DNA from: Isohypsibius dastychi | Taxonomy: Eukaryota > Tardigrada > Eutardigrada > Parachela > Isohypsibiidae | Assembly (NCBI GenBank): GCA_034696485.1 | Contig: JAQIWT010001192.1 | Location: forward strand, 1-11,989 | Length of the DNA stretch: 11,989 bases | Reading direction: 5' to 3' | Shown here: one piece after another, positions 1 through 9,615 of the stretch | Layout: each line of letters opens with the position of its first letter | How positions within the stretch are numbered: the stretch's first letter is position 1 | Position numbers and translations under genes: made by a program | The notes under the pieces: generated by a model | Database searches by the model: none | Seen by the model: the letters and a program-made list of their open reading frames with translations, nothing else | What the model was told of the DNA's origin: nothing

Positions 1-3000
1 GATGCACCATTAGCGGGGGTTCATCCGTTCTACATGGTCATCGAAGAAAATGGCGGAAACGCACATGGAATATTCCTACTCAACAGCAACGCCATTGGTT
101 CGTTGAGATGGTCATCTTGCCGAGTCAAAATAATTACCCTTTTTGTCACGCTCAGAATACAAACTGCAGCCTAGTCCAGCATTGACTATACGCGCCTATG
201 GTGGAGTCCTTGATTTTGTCGTCTGCATGGGTTCAACGCCTAATGACGTCATGATCGAATATCTTCAGGTATTTTTTTTTGTTTGGTTTCCACGAGAGAA
301 GAGGGTAACATAGCTTCCTGTTGTAGGTTGTTGGACGTCCAACCCTACCTCCATTCTGGGCATTGGGATTCCATGAAACCACGAATGCCAACAAGGCAGG
401 CTTGGCTCTGGATCAGTACAAGAACACGGGCATCCCACTGGACGTTCTTCATATCTATGAACACTCGAATGGTATCAGCCCCAGAAGTAAGTGATTCAAC
501 CAAAATTGTGGAATCATTGATTTTGAAGCATTTCTACCGCAGCTGCTTCCAACCGAGGTTGGGGTATTGGAACTGCCGCTCCTAACATTTTGGCTGATGT
601 CAGGAGAATCCAATCTCAAAATGTCCATGCCGTGAAAGTATTGGTAAGAAACCAAAAAAAGACACCAGCACAGAGATGGTGTTTTTATGTCAGTAACGCT
701 TATTTAGCCTCCTTACATTCGTGTGGATTCTGAAAATCAACATATTCGGTCTGCGTACGAGGACGGATTACGGAAAGACATCTTTGTGAAATGGCCGGTT
801 AACGAGCCTAATACAACTTGCCCAGTCCACACGGCTTCAGCTGGGCCAAGCTCTATAGTTATCGGCAAAGTAAAATTTCTAAACCAAAGTATTCTGTGTA
901 ACATTTTGAAACTACAGGATCCCATTGGATCACCTGTCGCATTCGTCGATTTCTTCCAAGAAGCCGCACAGAACTGGTGGAAAGACTTGTTGGTCACACT
1001 CCAGACTGAAAATCTTCAAGCTCCCTGGGATGGCATCTGGCTTGAAGGCAATCAACCGTATTCTTCTGGAACCAACGGGAAGGGCTATGGTACATGTATA
1101 ATCTTCACCACTTCCAAAACTTTCCTCGCCCCGTTGGACTGTCCAGCCACTTGCCAGTTTGAAAATATCGTGAGCCTGCCAACCGATTATCGGACAGGGA
1201 AACCCCAGCTACTTTCTGACAACTCACTCTGCATGATCGTGCAACACAGGGTTGACAATCACAGCGAATCCCATTACAACCTCCATAATCTCTACGGTCT
1301 AGCTCAGGCAACGGCTGTCAAAAAGTGACAATACTTCCAGTGTTATTTTTTACCGAGATTAAAGCCATTCTGTTTTATAAATAGGTCTGTCCAGGGAATC
1401 AACAAAAAACGAGGTCTGGTTGTTTCCGAGTCCAGTTTTGCCAGCAGCGGGAAAGTGTCGGCCAGCTGGCTTCCGATAAAACTGGGCCGGACCAACACGC
1501 TGCTAAAAGATACTGTTCGCCGCTTGATTGTTGCTGCATTTGAGCACAACATGTTTGGGGTCACTACGGTGAGTTCTCGGTTCATCAGTTTAAGTGTTAA
1601 AACGAGCAGTCACGCAACTGTATTCTGTCGCAATCGGATGCGTTTATGATATCCATGTATTTTTTATCCCGATTTTTTACATTATTGTGTTTGCAGACTG
1701 GCGTTGAGGTGCACTTTCCACCGGAGTCTGAGCCCTATCGCCGAGCTCTCCAGGTCCTCAATATATTTCATGTCATGCCACGCAGTATTCTTAATCAAGG
1801 AGTTGGGGGCTATCCCGACTCGTTCAGTCCAAGCGCATACGCTGCTTCTTCAAACCCCTCAGAGTATTTAGTCGCGGCGACAAAGAAAGCACTTCAAGTT
1901 CGATTCAGTCTGCTCCCGTATTTGTACTCATTGTTTTTTCACGGCTGGATGGAAGGCGAGCCGATCATCCGACCGTTATTCTTCGAATACAGCACCAATC
2001 ATCACGACGTGAATATCCTCGATGTTGATGATCAGTTCTTGTGGGGACCGGCCGTTTTATTCGTCCCGCATTCGGAACTAGAAGGCGACACCCGTGATGT
2101 CTATCTACCCAACGATGTTTTCTATCGCTACGGCACACAAAAGGCTGGACAAGTGACTATTTCTTCTGAGCTTCTGAAAAGCTACAGGGCTCATTTTTGT
2201 GACGAATTTTGTCCGTAGAAATTCGTTGGAGGAGCGAGGAGAGTGAGCATCGACATCCCGGAAAGTGAGATGGGCGTTTTTCTGCGTGCTGGCTACATTG
2301 TGCCTGGGTTTATACCTGGGGATGCCAAGAATACCCTCGAACTGTGAGAATATGAAAACTTTGCTTTTGAAATGGTGACCTTTTTTACTTCGTTCTGTTT
2401 TTTAGACGAACAAAACCGTTGAAGCTCCTGATCGCATCGAGCCAACTTCCAGATGGTTCGTCAGCAGCTGCTAATGGCAACTGGTTCTGGGATGACGGAG
2501 ATAGTATTGGTGAGCAATTGGCGAACCAAACACCCCTGTATGTGAGCTTTCAAATAAAGAGTTTGATTCTTTTTCAGAGACAATTGAGAAGCAGGATTAC
2601 CTGTCATGGTTCATCTATAATCGTTGGCAGGAAGGCACTGTGAGTTGAAGGTTCGGCTTACCGTAGATGACCAGAAATATTCATTTCAAACTTCACTAGA
2701 CTTCGCGCGCGCTGCTGGATTATGATGTTGAGCGCAACGACGTCCCTGAGACCTCCAACATGTTTTTCGAGTCGTTCGAAATTTATGGATATGATCGATA
2801 CCGTCCCGGCAGAGGAACCATTGTGAGACTGAACGGTCAAGTCGTCAAACCAAATGACGTCAACATTACGTATCAGTCGGAATATCAGGTAAATAAGCCG
2901 TGCGGTTTATTCTGAAGAGTGGTGACACGGGAGCCATATTGACAGTGTCACTTATTTGTAGCTGCTGGATATTCGTGTGAAAATACCAGTAAACGAAAGT

Positions 3001-3105
3001 TTCAAGCTGGAGATCCTGTGAGTCTTTTGATGATACGATGAATCTTGTGAGAGGACAGCTTCTGACTTGAGTTTAACCTGTTTCAGGCACCCAATGACGG
3101 GCTGA
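1..3105 (+). CDS. Glycoside hydrolase family 31 (alpha-glucosidase-like) protein, 5' partial, catalytic residues lost
   Basis: This is the C-terminal ~725 residues of a GH31 protein of the maltase-glucoamylase/sucrase-isomaltase type. Inferred exons: 1-97, 156-268, 327-486, 543-643, 708-869, 918-1089, 1147-1324, 1385-1568, 1697-2152, 2219-2343, 2406-2509, 2578-2639, 2700-2888, 2962-3017, 3087-3105. All junctions are GT-AG and stay in phase, ending at TGA 3103-3105. Family landmarks appear in order: FLLNSNAI and LQPSPALTIR (exons 1-2), GGVLDF, PFWALGF, VAFVDFF...WW, SLCM, HYNLHNLYG, LLPYLYSL, RPLFFEY, DDQFLWGPAVLF, FLRAGYIVP and FWDDGDSI, then the C-terminal beta domains. Active members hydrolyse alpha-glucosides using two Asp residues. 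Here the nucleophile motif WIDMNEP reads WLEGNQP (1038-1058), and the acid/base HWLGDN region reads SWLPIKLGR (about 1464-1490). I infer a non-catalytic relative. The unbroken frame argues against a decayed pseudogene. Introns 870-917 and 1090-1146 are multiples of three without stops, so retained forms would also be open. Confidence 0.9.
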
Positions 3106-3219
3106 CGCTTCACAGGAATTCAGCTTGGTTTCACTGAGAAGCATTTCGCAAGATCAAACGTCCATTGTTACAATGGTGGCTTTTGATACGATGCTGGGAT
3201 GTACTGTGGTTCACATTCG

Positions 3220-3225
3220 AATAAA
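3220..3225 (+). promoter_or_regulatory. Polyadenylation signal AATAAA of the GH31-like gene
   Basis: A canonical AATAAA lies about 115 bases after the TGA of the GH31-like gene on the same strand. No closer copy was seen. Confidence 0.6.
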
Positions 3226-3776
3226 ACGTAAACCGGCTATGGTATCTTGATTGAGCTGCTAGTTTCTGATTGATGAATATACATGGCATACGTACTGCAT
3301 ACGTGTAAAGTCATACATGTATAGTCACGCAGCGCCAGTCAAAATGTCCGAGCTGTTACATACTACAATGGACCGTTGTTCACAATCGACCGTCCATTGC
3401 TTTTTTGGTGGTACTGTACCGGTTGTGGTAAGCGAAGCTGTACAGGGTTGATGGCAGACTACAGTAAACATATGGTACAACGGTGCCAGGTAGTGTCACA
3501 GAGGCACAGTTTGGAAAACAGAAGCAGCAAATGATAACATTGATCTCACGATGATCGCCAAATGACAGCCTAAAAACTGCGAGGTGCGCTTGCAAAGCGC
3601 GTTGCAATAAGAATTAACACGCGACCTGCGGTTGAATTTACGAATCATACCAAAACAGTCCGCTGTACAGAATATACACTAGGTTTTAAAACGGGAATCA
3701 CGCGCTTCGATGATGCCTGATTCTGATTTCTCGATCTACTATGTACATCCTTAAGTAACACAGGTGTATTGCTTAG
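3226..3776. other. Intergenic stretch between convergent genes, no gene seen
   Basis: This lies between the end of the GH31-like gene and the stop of the minus-strand CaaX protein gene, so it should hold both 3' flanks. Short open frames are present (one on the minus strand at 3380-3607), but none shows a recognisable protein pattern or splice context. No canonical AATAAA for the minus-strand gene was found here. Confidence 0.5.
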
Positions 3777-5253
3777 TTAAAAAATGACACAGTTTGAGCC
3801 GGAATTATTCAGCATGTATTCTTCCACCCTGCTCAACGCTTCGCATCCCATCTGTGCGGACTCGCGCCCGCTCCTACTCTTTCCTCCAGTAAAATACACT
3901 CTATACATCTGCAGGTGTGTCTCGGACATGGGTGTGCATTCACGGTGCTGAATTCCACTACGATGATGCGTCCTTCCATGAAGAAAATTATGATGATGAG
4001 TGTGTGCTGCCGTACTGTGATGAATAACTCGATTCCACGTCTGCATCGTCTCAAGACCTTCAAAATTCTCCGCTCCCGAAAACACTCTCATCCTTATGGT
4101 CTCCACTGTTACAATATCTGCGCCAGTCTGTTCCACCCATTCACTCAGTTTCCTACGGGTTTCTTGCTGGTTCTCGAAAGTAGCCTGCAAAGAACACTAT
4201 GTTAAGATTCAGGTCCTGTTGGGACTTTTAGACTCACATTCCGAATACATCCAGGTGACCTTTTCATGTCCGGCACAAACAGTTTATTCCTCAATAACAG
4301 CGGTCCTTCGCTCGGGGGCCCCGTTGTTTTTATCACAAACGTCAGCCTGAGAAACTTCAGATGATAAGCATGAACGTTATCCTCGCAAAACGACGCTCGT
4401 GACGTGTCAACCCGCTGCATCCAATCTTGTCGAAAATGTAACGTCTGGATGCTGATAATCCGATGAGTGGATGGGAGCTGAGCTGCATGTTCTTTCAGCT
4501 TGCTAAATACAACGGGAAATGAATCAACCAATGGCCGTTGGAGCGAGTAGTTGTAGCCACTCCTACTAGCTCGCAAGATTTTCGGGACAAAATCTGCCAG
4601 GCCAATTAGTTCGTACTGTGGTGGACCCTGACAAACACAAACGATTAACACAAGTTCTAACGGAACGAAAGTACAGGAAAACGCAGATCATCGCCAAGTT
4701 TCGCAACCACCTAGAGACCCACCTGAATATAGAAAACTCGCAGAATGGTCAGAAACTGTTGTCGTTCGCAGTACGAGTCAATCCAAAAACTGAGATCAGG
4801 GTCAACAGCCTGTTCGTATTTCACGTATAAACTGGCAATAGCGATAACCCTGCCTGGAACAGGAGCTCGAGCCAGCTGTGCGTTGACCCTGGTAACCGCT
4901 TCATCCAGCGATTCCGTTTCCCTGTTCTCTTTAGCTTTCGGAACCACATTGAAGAAAGAAATCTGGAAGATAGGATCCGAGGTATTCTGAACAGAGTACC
5001 ATAATCTCAGTCCGCGGACAAAATAAACTGGCTTTTCGGAGATCGTTCGAAAATCCGCTCGTATATTTCCGGGATGACCGGATTTGTCCAGTCGAAAATC
5101 AATTGTCTCGCAGCTGTGAATTGTAATTCCAGGTTGTAGCTTGAGCCATTGATTGGCTTGGTGAATTAAGCGTGGGAATGGTTCAAAACTCTGTAATTTC
5201 TTCGAAAATTCCAAACGACTTGGCAAAAAATCGACGGTTTGTAAAGATGACAT
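3777..5253 (-). CDS. Unrecognised four-unit repeat protein with C-terminal CaaX box
   Basis: Three exons on the minus strand: 5253-4723, 4627-4238 and 4184-3777. The introns have clear GTGGGT...TTTGTCAG and GTGAGT...TTTGCAG ends, and both are phase 0. The predicted protein has 442 residues (177, 130 and 135 per exon), starting at ATG 5253. I do not recognise the family. The protein repeats a unit of a helix followed by strands. Unit 1 has CETIDFR (residues 48-54) then GLRLWYS (81-87). Unit 2 has ASLYVKY (140-146) then ILRVFYI (170-176). Unit 3 (exon 2) has IQTLHFR then FLRLTFV. Unit 4 (exon 3) has VETIRMR then MYRVYFT. The last four residues, CVIF, match the CaaX prenylation consensus and are the same as those of the human small GTPase R-Ras2/TC21, so lipid anchoring is plausible. 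No signal peptide or membrane segment is seen. It is convergent with the GH31-like gene. Confidence 0.8.
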
Positions 5254-5411
5254 TTCGCTGAATCTTGATCAAAGAAAGTGCGTGAGTTTATAGCCATGCT
5301 CGCAGTTCCTGTTGATGTACCCCCTGGGGTGTTGCTTTCCTTCCTTCTGGCATGGGTGATTTGACTCTCTGTTGTGACTCGCTTCGACCATTACGCACTT
5401 CAATGTCTTTC

Positions 5412-5436
5412 AATCAGTGATGGGAGCTCACTGATT
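5412..5436. repeat. Perfect inverted repeat (9-bp arms, 7-bp loop)
   Basis: The arms AATCAGTGA (5412-5420) and TCACTGATT (5428-5436) are exact reverse complements around TGGGAGC. It lies about 160 bases upstream of the ATG of the CaaX-protein gene. It could be a cruciform, a dyad protein-binding site or the remnant of a small element. Nothing in the sequence decides between these. Confidence 0.7.
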
Positions 5437-5446
5437 AGGAGGGATT

Positions 5447-5463
5447 CGCTAGATTAACTAGCG
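5447..5463. repeat. Perfect inverted repeat (6-bp arms, 5-bp loop)
   Basis: The arms CGCTAG (5447-5452) and CTAGCG (5458-5463) pair around ATTAA. The repeat starts 10 bases after the previous inverted repeat. Confidence 0.6.
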
Positions 5464-5991
5464 GATCGATATGATGGGAATAAGAGTCTGGATGTTATAC
5501 GGGTTTCTGTGACGCAGTTTGTTTGGTTTCTGGCGAAACAGTCAACGTCATGCGGCTTCATTTCCACTTTTAATGAACTTGGTTGTAACTTACAACGGCT
5601 TTCTGAAGTGTGTTTTGTAAAAATCAATTTTCAACGAACCTCTTGGTTGTTTGTGATGTGACACCCAAAAAAACAGGTCACTACAATATTGTCGAATCGC
5701 ATTAGCATTGTGGCACACAAACGACAGGCTTTTTCAGGAGAAGTAACAAAGACAAAAGCTTCCCTGTAGAAAACAAGGAACCAGATACCGTAGCTGTACC
5801 CTGGAAACAAGAGACGGTCCAAATGTGACGTGCGCCCCGCTGAAATCCGGAAACCAAAGCAAAACAGCCAGGTGGCGCCGCGTGGTCAACGACACCCCCT
5901 GATTGTCAACTAAATCCCACTCTAGATTCTGCGTTTGGGGTTAGATTTATATTACTTGATTCGACGATACTGGAACGGGTAGACGGCGCTT

Positions 5992-7614
5992 TCACTCCAT
6001 GGGCATAGTTGGTTTTTCGTTGACCGTTTCTTCTACCGTTTCTTCTTCGACAACGCATGATGTTAAAATATAGTCCACCTCTAGTTTCGTAGTCGAGCAG
6101 CACTGGTCATGACCTTCTGACCACGGAACAGACTGGCTTTGCGTGATGAAGCTGTCCAATCGGCGTGCAGCTCTGCAAGCAGCAGAATAAAACCAGTTCA
6201 AAAATAAGTTTTTTGTCAATGGTTTTGGAGATTCGTACGCCTGCAGATTCTTTCTCAGGGCAACTTCCAGTGCGTTTGCTGCCTGGATCTTTTCTAGGCT
6301 CCTCGTAGTAGTATTCAGCGATTTCTGTAGCTCCTCGATTGTCCTCGAATGATTCTGAATTGTTTCGGACAGCTGTTGAATGGCTCGATCTTTTTCCGCA
6401 CGTTCTTCCAGATCAGAGATGACCAGTGTTTTCTGAATTTCTAGCTGTTCCTTGAGATCGTTCACCATCTTTTCCTGTGTCGCTTTCTCGCACATCAGGT
6501 CATGCAAATCCTTCTCCAGACACATGCGCTTGTTTACCTCTGCAACATGCTCTTGTTCCATCTCCTCCAAAGCGCGCTTCACGCGGCGACCCTCCTTGGT
6601 TTTCGCTTCGATCTGAAAAGTCAACTTCTGCCTGATCAATGTTTTACTGATCGAAATGAATAGTGTCAAAGCCTCTCGTGAGGAGCTTGTTGCAGCTGCA
6701 CTGCGCTATCGTGACGTAACGCCAGCGGCGTGACGTCACGAAAGTTTTTGATAGTCTGAATTTTGAGGAACCAAAACATAAAACAATGACTTCCAAAAAG
6801 TCGCTGGTTCAAATGCGGCTTTGAATTTTGAGTTCAAGTTTTGAGTATTTCTTATGGTCCTTACACATTCTTGTCTTTTGTCGAGTTCCTGAACTGTTTG
6901 AAGGGCAACTTTGGATGCTTCACTCAGGCAGATATTCAGTTCGTTCGTGCATTTGATCTGTTGCTGCAGACTTTGTTTAAAATTCTCGATTTTCTGCAAT
7001 GGATCCTCTGAAGCTGGGGCGACTGGCGGGATGTTACTGGAGAACAAACGCAAGATGATCGGTCTGTGAAAGGTCACGAGTTACAAGACGACATTTTCTA
7101 CGTTTTCGCATTACCTTTTCAGTTCAGCGATTTCTTTGTGCGCTTGCTCGAGATCCTGCTCTGCTTTCTTGGCTTCGTCTTCGCTTTTCTTCATGGTCAC
7201 CTCGTGCAACATTTTCATGTGCTTGTAACGCTTCTCAGCCTCCATTGCACGATTCTCGCAGTCGGCCACTGCTTTCTTGAGATCCTCGATTTCTTTCAGA
7301 CGTTTCGCCATTTCGACTATCGGGTCGCAAAAGAAGATTGTGCACGTGTCGAAGTCGAAACTGCGTAGATTAAATCGAACGAGCACAGAATACTATGGTA
7401 ACCTTGGTAGGAAGATGCCTTGCATTACCGCACGTGCAGCTGTACATATTGTCTCCACATCGATCTGATTGGTTGTTGGATCTACTACAACTTCAGACTT
7501 TTACACGATACGTTTCAACGCTGGAAACTTTAAAGAAAAGTGAATTTTACACAGTTCACGAAATGTAATGGAAAGCTGTGAAGAGATGCTCTGCACTGCC
7601 AACTCGTTCTCCAT
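5992..7614 (-). CDS. Coiled-coil protein, possible GLTP-like N-terminal segment
   Basis: Inferred minus-strand exons: 7614-7551, 7484-7403, 7360-7115, 7063-6865 and 6612-5992 (stop 5992-5994), giving 403 residues. The last three exons are well supported by GTAATG...TTTCACAG and GTAAGG...TTTTCAG introns and matching phase. The first two rest only on phase and splice signals, with an ATG at 7614. An alternative start is ATG 7311 (MAKRLKEIEDL), giving about 338 residues. Two long coiled coils (from MAKRLKEIEDLKK, and from QIEAKTKEGRR on) show heptad leucines and many Glu and Lys, split by a Pro-rich linker (NIPPVAPASEDP). The inferred N-terminus, with QIDVETICTAARAV and later DPIVEMAK, weakly resembles the opening of glycolipid transfer proteins. 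The rest of that fold is not seen. A 66-bp stopless in-frame intron candidate lies at 6173-6238. The C-terminus is acidic (VEEETVEETVNE). The exact family is not recognised. Confidence 0.7.
6710..6740. repeat. 31-bp intronic hairpin containing CRE-like TGACGTCA
   Basis: The arms CGTGACGT-A-ACGCC and GGCGT-G-ACGTCACG pair over 14 positions with one A/G mismatch around an AGC loop. The palindrome TGACGTCA at 6731-6738 is the consensus CREB/ATF site, and TGACGTAA in the other arm (6712-6719) is a near match. The hairpin sits inside the intron of about 252 bp at 6613-6864 of the coiled-coil gene. Confidence 0.7.
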
Positions 7615-7799
7615 CTGTTAGCAATTAAAAACAGAGGCCGTATGCTTCGAGATGATATGGTTTTTCACATTAACAAAGTGGTTGGTGAATTGTTACTTGT
7701 CAGAGTTTTCTTGTAATTCTGTGTTGCTCAAAGTGTCACGGCAAGCTACGTTTTGTAATACATGTAGTACGATTTTTAACGTCAGCCCACTTTGTCAGC
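7615..7799. promoter_or_regulatory. Shared 5' flank of divergent genes
   Basis: About 185 bases separate the inferred start of the minus-strand coiled-coil gene (7614) from the inferred start of the plus-strand receptor gene (7800). If both starts are right, this short stretch holds both promoters. No TATA box or other decisive element was recognised. Confidence 0.35.
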
Positions 7800-9497
7800 A
7801 TGAGCGATAGCAACTTAGAAAGTGCGGTTTCGAAACAAGTGTACAACTTGCAGCAGCCCCCCCCCCCCAGAAATCCTAAATCAGTCTGGATTCACGTGGG
7901 GAACGTTTGTGGGTAGCGCGGTGTGTCGTCATGCTCTAAGTGGCTTGTCTAACTGGATCTCTCGAACACTTGTATTCGTGTTTAAACAACCGATTGCCTT
8001 CACATTCGCTTTCGGCGAACAAACCGACATTTTTTCTCGCCATGACCTTTTTTTGCATATCCAACGTATTGCTAGCCAGTCTAGGTTTCCTGGAACCGCT
8101 GAATCCATGTCCAAAGCAGAAGTTCCGATTCACAGCTGCCGTGGTTCGTTACCTGATCACGATCACGAGCATTATTCATGCGGTCATCCAGTTAATGGTC
8201 GCTGTTGTACGCTTCTATAAGGGAAGTCGGTCAACGGATCCCGAGAAAGTCAACTTCTTGCTAAGAGCGCTTGACGATTTTCAAGCGACGGTTGTGGCAT
8301 TTCGTGGACCTCTTGTTCTGATCACGCTTTACAGAAAGCGTCATTTATTCGAGGCAGTAAAAAGTAACATCGGAAACCTACTTCATATGGGTCGAAAACG
8401 AAGGAGCTACTTCAGACTTTTCGAGCTGTCGTTGATATTACCGCTGTTGTTCATGGTTATAGTATGGGATGCGTGTTATTTCTATCAGAATTATCCAGTC
8501 GAAGACCACATAACCTGGGAGACTTGGAGTACTTCTTTGATCGTGTTTCATTGGAAGGTCCCTTTCTGGGAGAGCGCCATTTTGTGGTTCTTCACATGCA
8601 CGATTCCGTACTTCCTCTCGGGGGCCGTTCTCATTATGCTAATCACAAGCTCTGCAATGTTGGCTAACGCACTTGATGTGCTAAACACTGATTTACAGGC
8701 ACTTCAAAATGTCCCAGCTTGTCGGTCCAGAAAATGCCACACGGCCACTCGCAGCGAATTAGAGAATGCATTGCGCAAATACGGAACTTCGCTAAACTTT
8801 TCCAGACTGCTGAGCAGCACATTTGGAACATGCTATGTACTCATGTATTTCTGTGATGTATTCGGTATGCTGAGCTTTGTGGGGGCTCTGGTCTCGGTGA
8901 CGGCTGAAACAAGCATCGCCAGCATTGCGATAACACTATTGGGAATTGGGCTTTTTGGACTGTATGTGGTAACCGGAGCTAGCCAAGCTATTCGGTGCTC
9001 TCAGAAGGTATACCTTAATGGACATTGAATTATTTTTGTATTCACAGCGATTTGGATGACCTCGCTTCGTTTCCAGAGCTCTGACGTTAAACAAAGTATC
9101 GTTGACCTGCTGCGGCACTTTCACTCAACACAGTCAAACTGTAAAGATTGCGAGGTCAGTTCGTGGTTTAAGATAATCTTTCTCGACGTTTGGCGCTGAC
9201 AGATTTCAGGTTCAGATCCTACCAGTGGAAGCGACATTAAAGACGTTTTTGAAAACCTGCGAGCACCAGCCGGTTGGTTTCCAAGCTTTCGATGGCTTTG
9301 TGATAAATTATTCAGTGATTCTCAAAGTAAGCTCATCTTGACGTTTAGCGATGGAGCTTTTACTGACACTGTGTATTTGCAAACAGACTCTCACATTTGT
9401 CGCGTCATTCGGACTGGTATCAAAGGAGCTCTTCGCAGGCCACGGTGCGGAACTGAAACATTTTTCGTCAAACGATGCAACGAATTTTACAGGATAA
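7800..9497 (+). CDS. Gustatory-receptor-like seven-transmembrane protein
   Basis: Five inferred exons: 7800-7840, 8080-9007, 9077-9154, 9210-9326 and 9387-9497 (TAA 9495-9497), giving 424 residues, which is normal for the insect-type gustatory receptor family. Exons 2-5 are well supported by phase-0 GT-AG introns. Exon 1 (MSDSNLESAVSK...) rests on phase alone, and an internal ATG at 8042 is an alternative start. Seven hydrophobic segments are visible: near RYLITITSIIHAVIQLM, FRGPLVLITLY, LSLILPLLFMVIVW, FFTCTIPYFLSGAVLIML, SSTFGTCYVLMYF, SIAITLLGIGLFGLYVV, and finally NYSVILKTLTFVASFGLVS. The last is a loose counterpart of the conserved C-terminal TYhhhhhQF segment of these receptors. Members are ligand-gated cation channels with an intracellular N-terminus, used in chemosensation. 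The ligand cannot be guessed. A G-protein-coupled receptor is less likely, as no DRY or NPxxY motif is seen. Confidence 0.7.
7857..7868 (+). repeat. C12 homopolymer
   Basis: Twelve consecutive C bases lie in the inferred first intron of the receptor gene. This is the first of three long C runs within 3 kb. Confidence 0.9.
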
Positions 9498-9577
9498 CCA
9501 ACAGCAGCTTACTAGTCCCGTTGAGGCAACTTCTGTGGCGTATAGATGTGGACTGTAGAACCACCCCCTGGGCAGCG

Positions 9578-9589
9578 CCCCCCCCCCCC
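9578..9589 (+). repeat. C12 homopolymer
   Basis: Twelve consecutive C bases lie about 80 bases after the receptor stop codon, in its predicted 3' untranslated region and shortly before its polyadenylation signals. Confidence 0.9.
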
Positions 9590-9615
9590 GAACTTATGTA
9601 CGCCACTGGGCTACA

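Larger units (their letters stand above)
5254..5991. other. Intergenic region upstream of the CaaX-protein gene, no gene seen
   Basis: This region lies between the start of the minus-strand CaaX protein gene and the stop of the next minus-strand gene. It should hold the promoter and 5' leader of the former and the 3' flank of the latter. The only structure I see is a pair of adjacent perfect inverted repeats at 5412-5463, listed separately. A short minus-strand open frame at 5631-5822 has no recognisable features. Confidence 0.5.

Noticed and set aside
1-3105. GH31-like gene as a decayed pseudogene
   Set aside because: All inferred exons stay open with correct phase and standard splice sites, and structural motifs are conserved. 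Only the active-site residues are replaced.
3380-3607. Short minus-strand open frame in the 3' intergenic gap
   Set aside because: It has no recognisable domain, no splice partners and a composition like the surrounding non-coding DNA.
7822-8220. Plus-strand frame through the C12 tract (SPPPPEILNQ...) as the N-terminus of the receptor
   Set aside because: It is out of frame with the receptor body, crosses a homopolymer, and is replaced by an inferred intron 7841-8079 with matching phase. A composite start cannot be fully excluded.
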